This document shows, piece by piece, positions 57,683 through 64,000 of a stretch of 64,000 nucleotides of DNA. The stretch is taken from positions 42,300-106,299 of the forward strand of contig CAWJES010000014.1 in assembly GCA_963841965.1 (NCBI GenBank). The letters run 5' to 3'. The position numbers and the translations under genes are program-made. The stretch's first letter is position 1. Every line of letters begins with the position of its first letter. The notes beneath the pieces were generated by a model that worked only from the letters and a program-made list of their open reading frames with translations, was not told the DNA's origin and searched no databases. This DNA is from Palsa-459 sp963841965 (GTDB lineage Bacteria; Actinomycetota; Acidimicrobiia; Acidimicrobiales; RAAP-2).

Positions 57683-58488
57683 CGCTCCCACCCGCCTGTG
57701 TCGGACTCCAGGTGCTGACGCATCGCGGCGATTGCTCGAAGCCGCCTGCTCTGGATGGTGCGATAGGGGATCTGGAGCTCGTCTGCGAGGTCGTGGAGCG
57801 ACTCTCCTCCCACGACACTCCAGGCCACCACCTTGGCGTCGTCCTCGCTGATGACTCCTTCACCGACCATCCAGGCCAAGAGGTCGCGTGTGACCTCGTC
57901 GGGACCAGGGGCGGGATCGACGGGCTCGCTCACGTCGTCGATGTCGATGTTCCGCGCGGCGATCGTCGCTTCATGGCGAACCGAGCTTCGCAGCGACGCC
58001 TTCAGCTCCCCCAGGATCGCCGGCACCGGCTTCGGTGGCCCATGCAGCTGCTCGCACAGCTGTGCGATGAGCTCAGGGACGACATCCTCGTCGTCTCGTC
58101 GTGGCCTCGCGAAGACCACGATGCGCTCGAGCGCAGGTCGAAGTGCGACGATGGTCATGAGCACCACGTTCGGATCGAGCTTGGCCAAACGGACCAGTCC
58201 GTCCATCTCGAAGCCGCTTCGCTCTCCTTCTGAACCGACCTGGACCCGCTCCGCAATCGCTCGAAGGTCCCTGAGCCCGGTGTGGGCGAACTCGACGGAC
58301 GTGAGCAGCTCCAGTGTCCGACGTCCCGAGGGGCCTCTCGACACCAGCGCGAGCTCGCGGGCAACCATGTCGAAGGTTCCAGATTGGAGCGCCGACAGGG
58401 TCCTCCGACGTCGCGGTGCGTTGCCTCGATAGCGCTCGAGCTCGTCGAAGATCCCTCGAAGCTCGCCAATGGTGAATGGCTCGATCAT
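57679..58488 (-). CDS. Element-encoded protein with C-terminal HTH
   Basis: The 269-residue protein begins FTIGELRGIFDELERYRG and ends in a sigma-region-4-like helix-turn-helix (ESLHDLADELQIPYRTIQSRR). The middle is helical without a known family. It may be an element regulator. Its ATG overlaps the Rep stop (58485-58488) and its TGA overlaps the xis GTG, so it forms an operon with both. Confidence 0.7.
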   Translation of the reverse strand: MIEPFTIGELRGIFDELERYRGNAPRRRRTLSALQSGTFDMVARELALVSRGPSGRRTLELLTSVEFAHTGLRDLRAIAERVQVGSEGERSGFEMDGLVRLAKLDPNVVLMTIVALRPALERIVVFARPRRDDEDVVPELIAQLCEQLHGPPKPVPAILGELKASLRSSVRHEATIAARNIDIDDVSEPVDPAPGPDEVTRDLLAWMVGEGVISEDDAKVVAWSVVGGESLHDLADELQIPYRTIQSRRLRAIAAMRQHLESDTGGWER

Positions 58489-59775
58489 CGGGCCACCTCG
58501 GTCCCGTTGGCCACCCGCTGGGCCCGCAGGTCTCGTCGGTGCTCGGCTCGCATCTCGGCGAGGACCACCGCGAGCTCGGCTGCTCGGTCATGGTCGTAGC
58601 CGCGGCCGTCGTAGGAGAAGGAGGACTCCTGGGGATCAGATGAGCCGCCCTTGGCCATGTAGGCCGCCCGAACCCCTCGCAGGGCCCCGAAGGTCGTGGA
58701 GTAGCCCCGCGACTTCGTCAGCAGCTGGCCGCGGTAGCCGAAGGCGTGGGCGTGCTGACGGAGATTCAGGTGGCGCAGCTCGGGGATTCGATGCAGCTGC
58801 CACGCAGTCTCGACGAGGCGCCGCTCGTGGTCGGTGAGCGATGCGTGACGGACGTCGTCGAAGGACCGGAACCGGCGGGCGAGCGCGGTGCCATCACCGG
58901 TCGTCTTGGTGGCGTACTTGGCGAGGTAGGAGGCGACCTTCGCTCTGATCCTGGCCCTCGAGGTCGTCAAGCATGGCCACGTCGAACTGGTCGCCCCAGA
59001 AGAGCGACGCTCCCAAGGCTCCGAGCCAGCGGACCCGGCGGATCGTGTGGCCTGCGCCATCGGCCAACACGGAAGCATCCAACCACGCTGGTGGCGGCGG
59101 TGTCCCATCGCCCCTGCCGTCTGCACGCAGCACGACGTGGAGGTGCACGAGGCCCCGGCGCTGGAACTCGGCGACCCGCAGGTAGCTGAGGCGGACCTCG
59201 CTCGTCACGTCGTCTCGGGACTTGTTGGCAATTGCCCCGATCTGGCGGGCCAGCTCCTGGACCGTTCGGTTCCAGAGCCTCGTTGCCTGGGCGTTCCAGA
59301 GCACGGCTGCTTGGTAGTCGAAGCACGACGGGCAGATCGGGGAACCCACCACCGGGTCTTCAGGATCGTGGACCGTCCGACACGTGCGCTCGAGCCCGTG
59401 CTCGCACGTGCCTCGACGCTGGCTGCAGCGTCTCGTGCCAACCGATCTGTGGACCGCTCCGAACGACGGGGCCGTGAGGGTCATGAACACCCTGGGATGG
59501 CTCGCCACCTCTGGCGCGACGCCCTTGCCCCCGATCAGCCCGGTTGAGACCAGGATCCAGGCGTCCGCTTGGTAGAGCGCGGCACACGACGGACACAGCA
59601 CCGCCCGGCGGTCCTTGCAGGCCAGCTTCATCCGGGAGGTTCGCAGCTCTCCCGTGGCTCCATTGACGACCGTGCCTGAGATCCTGATGGGGTGCACGCA
59701 GCCACCGGCACCGAGAACCTCTGCGAGCAGTGCTGCAGGTGAACGCTCGGTGCTCTTGTCCGACCCGACATCCAT
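58485..59775 (-). pseudogene. RepSA-like replication initiator, frameshifted
   Basis: Two frames give one Rep protein. The first (from ATG 59775, with GGGAGG upstream) has VFMTLTAPSFGAVHRS, SPICPSCFDYQAAVLWNAQA, VAEFQRRGLVHLHVVLRADG and WGDQFDVAMLDDLE. The second continues with RIRAKVASYLAKYATKTTG and SRGYSTTFGALRGVRAAYMA. These are the conserved blocks of plasmid/AICE Rep proteins of the pSAM2 type. The break is at a GGG run (58955-58957, CCC on plus), where one base too many is present. Rolling-circle replication of the element would be lost unless the shift is a sequence error. Confidence 0.75.
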
Positions 59776-60577
59776 GAGGACCTCCCAGAGGGCCGCGAAC
59801 TTCGCCTCCCTACTAGGTAGAGCCATTGGGAAGGCCCTCTCGGATGCAAGAAATCAAAGAATTCCTTCGGCTGGACACTCGCGGACGCCCGTGGACACTT
59901 CCGCGAGCATCTGACGCTCGTCACAGATGCGTGCCGTCTCTTGTCCAACCTCTTGTTCCACTCTGGGTTGCCCCACATCCGGCACGCAACTCCGGCGTGG
60001 GAGTCCACCGTCGCCCCGAGAAGTTGAAGGCGACAACCTGGACCAGATCCGGGAGCAGGCTGGCTTTGCCATGTGGTCGAGCCTCGGCTCCCTGGGCGCC
60101 ACACCGCCCGGTCGCCGGGCTCGACCAGTGGCGAGCAGATCGCGACGACGTGGCCCCAATGAGGACCGAATCAGGGGTTCATCGCCACCCTCAACGGACA
60201 ACAGCTACCTCAGCTCGTCAGCCTTCAGCCGATCACCCGTCGGCGACGCAAGCCTCCAAGGCCACGCCTGTTCCAGTCTCGTCTGGCACTCGACTCCGAA
60301 GGGCTCTGGGTGAACATCTCATTACGTTGTTCGAGAAAGACTGTTGGAGGCAGCCGGGTCAGGATCTGACCTGACATTGTTCTGACGCATCGCCTCGATG
60401 TTGTCTTGCTCTTGACGCGTCGGTCCGAGCCCGGCTGCCATCCACGCAAAGGGTGACCGAACCGGGCGGACTGTGACTTCATAGGGCCCTGGCTAGACAC
60501 GAGAGTCCCATTCTCGAAATGTCCACCCGGTTCGGTTCGGTCATCCCTCGCCCGACAGCAAAGGAGACGGAACCAGC
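59776..60577. other. Gene-free stretch between Rep and the IS110 transposase
   Basis: No convincing gene is seen in these 800 bp. Near the Rep start lie direct repeats GGACACT (59873-59879, 59893-59899) and an inverted repeat CTCGCGG (59878-59884) / CCGCGAG (59901-59907), which may be Rep operator or iteron-like sites. GTCAGG (60358-60363) and CCTGAC (60370-60375) form a dyad near the probable left side of the IS110 element. Confidence 0.4.
60451..60545 (+). ncRNA. Candidate IS110 bridge RNA
   Basis: TGACCGAACC (60454-60463) pairs with GGTTCGGTCA (60534-60543), closing a long stem. The inside holds a hairpin CGAGA (60500-60504) / TCTCG (60512-60516) and two open loops. This is the place and general shape of the bridge (seek) RNA that guides IS110 target choice. 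The loops have not been matched to target or donor DNA. Confidence 0.45.
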
Positions 60578-61642
60578 ATGACAACCATGCAGGCTGCCCG
60601 CCAGTCATCGCTCTATGTGGGCATCGACACGCACAAGGACCAGCACCACGCCGCGGTGCTCGACTCGACCGGAATGAAGCTCGGGGACCTCGAGTTCCAG
60701 GCCACGACCGCCGGCTATCGAGACCTCGCGAAGTGGCTCGGGACGCTCGGATCCATCGAGCTCGTGGGGATGGAGTGCTCCGGGTCCTTCGGGGCCGGGC
60801 TCACGAGGTTCCTGCGAGAGCGCGACGTCGACGTCCGCGAGATCAACATGCCCCACCGGCACCTGCGGGCCCGGGTGGGCAAGACCGACCCGATCGACGC
60901 CGAGGCCGCAGCGCGCAAGGTCCTTTCGGGCTCGTTCACCGTCAAGCCCAAGGACACCACGGGAATCGTTGAGTCCATCAGGCTTTTGAGCGCTGCTCGC
61001 AACTCGGCGGTCAAGGCCAAGGCGAGCGCGATCGTCCAGTTGAAGTGCATCCTGGTCACGGTCCCCGCGTCCCTCAGGGAGTCCATCGACAGCCAATACG
61101 GCACCGTGAAGCACTGCGCGACGTTGCGCCCCGACATGACGAGGCTGGACGAGCCCCTGCAGTCGTCCAAGTACACGCTTCGGACCTTGGCACGCCGGAT
61201 CCGCGTCCTCGAGACGGAGATCGCGGACCACGACAAGGAGCTGAAGGCCCTCGTCCAAGAGGTCGCCCCCACCCTGCTCACAAGGGTCGGGATCGGGCCG
61301 GTGCACGCGGCCCAGCTCATCGTGACTGCGGGCCAGAACCTGGACCGCATGAAGAGCGACGCGGCGTTCGCACGCCTGTGCGGTGTCGCCCCGATCCCCG
61401 CTTCATCGGGCCAGACGAGACGGATGCGGCTGCACAAGGGAGGGCACCGACAGGCCAACCGATCCCTGCACCTGATCGCGGTCGTTCGCCTTCGCTATGA
61501 CCCTCGGACGAGGGCCTACATGGAGCGCAGGCAGAAGGAGGGGCTCTCCAAGAAGGACGTGCTCCGGTGCCTCAAGCGCTTCATCGCGAGGGAGGTCTTC
61601 TATGACCTCAAGCACGACCTGCTCACTCAATCGGGGACTTGA
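60578..61642 (+). CDS. IS110 family transposase
   Basis: The 354-residue transposase has an N-terminal RuvC-like DEDD domain: YVGIDTHKDQHHAAVLD, VGMECSGSFGAGLT and the KTDPIDAEAAARKV motif. The C-terminal transposase_20 domain has VGIGPVHAAQLIVTAG and AFARLCGVAPIPASSGQT. AAGGAGAC lies upstream of the ATG. It appears intact. Confidence 0.95.
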   Translation: MTTMQAARQSSLYVGIDTHKDQHHAAVLDSTGMKLGDLEFQATTAGYRDLAKWLGTLGSIELVGMECSGSFGAGLTRFLRERDVDVREINMPHRHLRARVGKTDPIDAEAAARKVLSGSFTVKPKDTTGIVESIRLLSAARNSAVKAKASAIVQLKCILVTVPASLRESIDSQYGTVKHCATLRPDMTRLDEPLQSSKYTLRTLARRIRVLETEIADHDKELKALVQEVAPTLLTRVGIGPVHAAQLIVTAGQNLDRMKSDAAFARLCGVAPIPASSGQTRRMRLHKGGHRQANRSLHLIAVVRLRYDPRTRAYMERRQKEGLSKKDVLRCLKRFIAREVFYDLKHDLLTQSGT

Positions 61643-61661
61643 CGTCTATAGGACCGTCAAG
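61638..61661 (+). terminator. Hairpin over the IS110 transposase stop
   Basis: CTTGACG (61638-61644) and CGTCAAG (61655-61661) form a 7-bp stem that includes the TGA. It may end the transposase message or be part of the right end of the element. Confidence 0.45.
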
Positions 61662-62133
61662 AATGGGCTCGCCCGAGCTCGGCCAAGAGCCGTTGGTACG
61701 CATTCTCCGACTCCAAATTTGAAGAGTGATTCATCCTAAGGTAGAGCCATTCCGGTTGTGGCTTCAGGATTGACGTCACGTATTTGTCGCCGCTGTCACT
61801 TACGACTACGAGTCGGCCCCGGTAAGAGTTGTCCCATCTTATACCTATGCAACGCGCACGATCCACTACAACTCTGCGAAAAAGGCGAGAAATAGTGACC
61901 TCCTGTTCATCCCATTGAACTCCGCGTCTAAGCGTGGATCTCGCCACCAGCACGGCCAATACTCCAAGGACCACCATGCCAATCAGCTTCCACGTTTCCC
62001 CAATATGGCTCGATGCCGATCCGATGAAGAACATGCATATGAAACCGCTGAGGAGTGCCCCGAAAGCGCGAGTTCGATTGTCAATTCTATTGGCCACATG
62101 TTGTCCTGAAGTCCTGCTCATAGGTGCGGTCAA
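61657..62133 (-). CDS. Membrane protein with PH-like domain
   Basis: The 158-residue protein has two hydrophobic helices (ALLSGFICMFFIGSASSH and LIGMVVLGVLAVLVA) followed by a bacterial PH-like domain (WDEQEVTISRLFRRVVVDRARCIGIRW in part). The base composition is clearly more AT-rich than the rest of the window. Its last codons reach the IS110 right side, so the C-terminus may be replaced. It overlaps the upstream gene by ATGA (62130-62133). Function unknown. Confidence 0.6.
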   Translation of the reverse strand: MTAPMSRTSGQHVANRIDNRTRAFGALLSGFICMFFIGSASSHIGETWKLIGMVVLGVLAVLVARSTLRRGVQWDEQEVTISRLFRRVVVDRARCIGIRWDNSYRGRLVVVSDSGDKYVTSILKPQPEWLYLRMNHSSNLESENAYQRLLAELGRAHS

Positions 62134-62444
62134 CTGCCCTCGAGTCCGCGCTGTGAAAACTTGTGGATCTCCGATTTTGCAAAGCGAAGAATGCTTGGTA
62201 TTCCACCGGCGACATCAATGAGCTTCAAGAATGGTCCTGCGATGCCGTTGTACAACCATCTGGCTGGGTCGGCGTCAACCCCGCTAGTGAACTGAAGAAG
62301 CCCGGTGTATGACCTCCCGAGGATGACGCCTCCGCCAATTAGCCCGGATCCATCAATAGCGACCAGGATCTGACGGCCGCAAGAACGCGAAGATGCCCTT
62401 CTGGCAAGGGAAACTGTAGGTCTCGAGCCAACAGTCGACCCCAA
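62130..62444 (-). CDS. Truncated unknown gene next to IS1380
   Basis: The 104-residue frame has a plausible C-terminal part, with LIGGGVILGRSYTGLLQF and LKLIDVAGGIPSILRFAKSEI, but its first 25-30 codons fall in the upstream region of the IS1380 element. The true N-terminus was probably lost when the element came in. AT-richer than the window. It is coupled by ATGA to the PH-domain gene. A toxin-tail/immunity pair is one possible reading, without direct evidence. Confidence 0.45.
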   Translation of the reverse strand: MGSTVGSRPTVSLARRASSRSCGRQILVAIDGSGLIGGGVILGRSYTGLLQFTSGVDADPARWLYNGIAGPFLKLIDVAGGIPSILRFAKSEIHKFSQRGLEGS

Positions 62445-62453
62445 CAGAAGGGC
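62395..62453 (+). repeat. Nested inverted repeat before the IS1380 transposase
   Basis: GCCCTTCTG (62395-62403) pairs with CAGAAGGGC (62445-62453), and inside it ACTGT (62413-62417) pairs with ACAGT (62431-62435). The structure ends 9 bp before the GTG. It may shield the start from read-through transcripts. Confidence 0.5.
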
Positions 62454-62462
62454 ACTTCAAAA

Positions 62463-63821
62463 GTGAACGCTAGCCGTGCTGCGAACCGTGTCGAAGTGAC
62501 CCTCGGTGGCAAGGGCGTGACAAGCCGCGCGGGCCTTGTCGTCGTCGCTGAGCTCGCTGATCGGCTGGGCTTGACGAACGCGATGTCGTCAGGGATGGCA
62601 CCGATCGTGCAGCGCCGCCGCCGCCGCGATCCCGGCGTGGTGCTCTCGCACCTGGCGCTCCTTCTGGCCGACGGCGGGGACTGTTTGAGCGATCTCGCGG
62701 TGCTGCGCGACGAGCCCGACCTGTTCGGCACGGTCGCGTCGGACGCGACGGCGCTGCGCGCGCTGGAGTCGGGTTGGGCGGCCGAGGCGATCATCTCCGC
62801 GAGACGAGACGCACGTGCTGCGGCGTGGGCTGGCGGTGCGGCGCCCGAGACGGTCACCTTGGACATCGACGCGACGCTGCTGGTTGCGCACTCGGACAAA
62901 GAGGACGCCGCTGCCACCTACAAGGGCGGCTTCGGCTTCCACCCGCTGTGCTGCTTTCTGGACGAGACCGATGAGGCCCTCGCGGGCATGCTTCGCCCGG
63001 GCAACGCCGGTGCGAACAACGCCGACGACCACGTTGCAGTCCTCGACGCCGCGATCAGCCAGCTGCCCCCTGCCTGGCGAGCAGGCCATGGACAAGGTGA
63101 CGACCCTTCTGCGGAAGAGCATCCGCTCGTGGTGCGCGCGGACGCAGCGGGCGCGACCCACGGCTTCGTGGACGCCCTCATCGAGCGCAGGTGCGAGTTC
63201 TCGATCGGCTTTCAGATCGACCGAAACGTGCGCAGTGCCTTGTTGTTGGCCCAAGAGGAGGACTGGGTGCCCGCGATCGAACGAGACGGGACGAACCGTG
63301 ACGGCGCGTTCGTCACCGAGCTCACGGGCCTCATCGACCTCGAGGGCTGGGGCCGGGGCGTCCGGCTCCTCTCGCGCCGCGAGCGACCCCACCCTGGTGC
63401 CCAGCTGAGCCTCTTCGACATCCAGGAGGGCTGGCGACACCAGTGCTTCATCACGAACTCCGAAGGTGACACTGCGAGGCTCGAGCTGCGACACCGTGGC
63501 CACGCGCGCGTCGAGGACCGGATCTGAGACGGCAAGGCCATGGGCATGCGCAACCTGCCGTTCAGAGACGTGGTCCCGAACAACGCGTGGTTCCAACTCG
63601 TCTTGTGCGCGATGGACCTCGTTGCGTGGACCAAGGCGCTGTGCCTTGACGGCGAGCTGGCGCTCGCCGAGCCAAAGCGGCTCCGCTATGCGTTCCTGCA
63701 CTGTGCAGGGCGGGTCGTGCACACAGCGAGGCGCATCCTGGTTCGCATCCAGGACGGCTGGCCCTGGCAGGACGAGATCCTCGCGGCGTTCACGAGCGTG
63801 CGTGCCATCGCCCTCTGCTGA
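62463..63821 (+). pseudogene. IS1380 family transposase with one in-frame stop
   Basis: The frame of 453 codons from GTG 62463 has the DDE catalytic parts typical of IS1380: VTLDIDATLLVAHSDKEDAA, YKGGFGFHPLCCFLDET, and a C-terminal NLPFRDVVPNNAWFQLVL and RLRYAFLHCAGRVVHTARRI. A single TGA at 63525-63527 falls in RVEDRI-stop-DGKAMGMRNLPF, where Arg (CGA) is expected. It splits the gene into 354 and about 98 codons. Without read-through the transposase is inactive. Confidence 0.85.
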
Positions 63822-64000
63822 ACGTCACTCGCACCCGAGTGGACGACGCGCGCGGTCGACGTCGAGCGGACACGTGCTGCGTCGGCACCAGAGCCCACCG
63901 AGCAGCTCGCTGCTCGCTCGAGAGGACGCCATGGGCGATTCGAGGGTCCCGAGAATCGCGCACTCGGGTTCTTGTGCAACTTCAGGCGCCTATTGCAAGA

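Larger units (their letters stand above)
56244..59775. mobile_element. Remnant of an integrative element (AICE-like)
   Basis: Next to tRNA-Ser lie a tyrosine integrase (plus strand) and a minus-strand unit of RepSA-like initiator, unknown HTH protein and Xis. This int-xis-rep set is typical of actinomycete integrative and conjugative elements. No FtsK-like Tra, spd or nudix gene is seen before the IS elements begin at about 60.4 kb. Attachment repeats were not found, so the limits are uncertain. Confidence 0.6.
60376..61661 (+). mobile_element. IS110 family insertion sequence
   Basis: A DEDD transposase gene is preceded by about 200 bp of structured non-coding DNA. IS110 elements have no long terminal inverted repeats, so the ends given here are only approximate. 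The hairpin at 61638-61661 may mark the right side. Confidence 0.65.
62365..64000 (+). mobile_element. IS1380 family insertion sequence (right end not seen)
   Basis: The transposase and flanking DNA are of IS1380 type. The left end is somewhere between about 62360 and 62395. No matching terminal inverted repeat was found before the window end, so the right end probably lies outside or is not recognised. The last 180 bp (63822-64000) hold no gene. Confidence 0.6.

Noticed and set aside
59826..60374. Plus-strand open frames of up to 182 codons between Rep and IS110.
   Set aside because: No family, no ribosome site or -10 box at a fixed distance, Arg/Ser/Pro-rich translation.
63525..63527. TGA recoding (selenocysteine or read-through) in the IS1380 transposase.
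   Set aside because: The position is expected to be Arg and no SECIS-like hairpin follows; a point mutation is simpler.
56244..64000. Conjugation genes (FtsK-like Tra) or a phage module in the element.
   Set aside because: None of the frames shows Walker motifs of Tra or phage structural genes.
1..64000. CRISPR array or long tandem repeats.
   Set aside because: No regularly spaced direct repeats were seen anywhere in the window.

Overview
The window is high-GC DNA with actinomycetotal gene content: a LLM-class (F420-type) oxidoreductase, P450/3Fe-4S ferredoxin pairs, DUF3048, DUF4188, an SCO6745-type protein, DUF2252, a GAAC-N4-GTTC LexA box, TAnnnT -10 boxes placed 6-8 nt before start codons, and an integrase/Xis/Rep set like that of actinomycete integrative elements. 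It fits an environmental member of Actinomycetota, perhaps Acidimicrobiia-like. The class is an inference; there is no rRNA gene to test it.

Layout. 0-9.8 kb: small housekeeping and accessory genes (end of a DUF3048 lipoprotein, DUF4188, an exported dimethylformamidase-beta-like protein, an autoregulated PadR regulator, GNAT, LLM oxidoreductase, divergent HxlR regulator and 14-TM efflux pump with a thioesterase, FMN reductase, a nitrobindin-like barrel, a PhnZ-like HD oxygenase). 9.8-14.5 kb: a complete arginine deiminase operon arcD-arcA-arcB-arcC on the minus strand. 15-19.3 kb: two zinc alcohol dehydrogenases and a divergent aldehyde dehydrogenase with DUF779. 19.3-28.8 kb: mixed genes including a DNA photolyase, DUF2252, a questin-oxidase-like protein and AIM24. 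28.8-34.2 kb: a tightly overlapping histidine operon hisG-C-H-A-B-F-IE, preceded by what reads as a complete ribosome-mediated attenuator with its own His-rich leader peptide. 34.2-42.9 kb: an oxidative catabolism block (Baeyer-Villiger monooxygenase, esterase, ferredoxin, P450, a second monooxygenase) together with serB, an exporter and a hexapeptide acyltransferase. 42.9-56 kb: a secreted seven-repeat protein, rsgA with an upstream mini-ORF and hairpin, recA with an SOS box, thpR, an APC transporter, a class-C beta-lactamase fold hydrolase, the rimO-pgsA-cinA operon, and a second P450/ferredoxin pair.

From the tRNA-Ser(GCU) at 56.2 kb to the window end the DNA is mobile. It holds a tyrosine integrase, Xis, an HTH protein and a frameshifted RepSA-like initiator, then an IS110 element with a candidate bridge RNA, a small AT-richer remnant with two overlapping unknown genes, and an IS1380 transposase split by one nonsense codon. 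No conjugation gene is seen, so the element looks decayed or incomplete in this window.

Regulation is unusually readable here. Many genes appear to be leaderless. Strong candidate sites are the PadR and HxlR operators, the LexA box on recA, the his attenuator and the rsgA leader.
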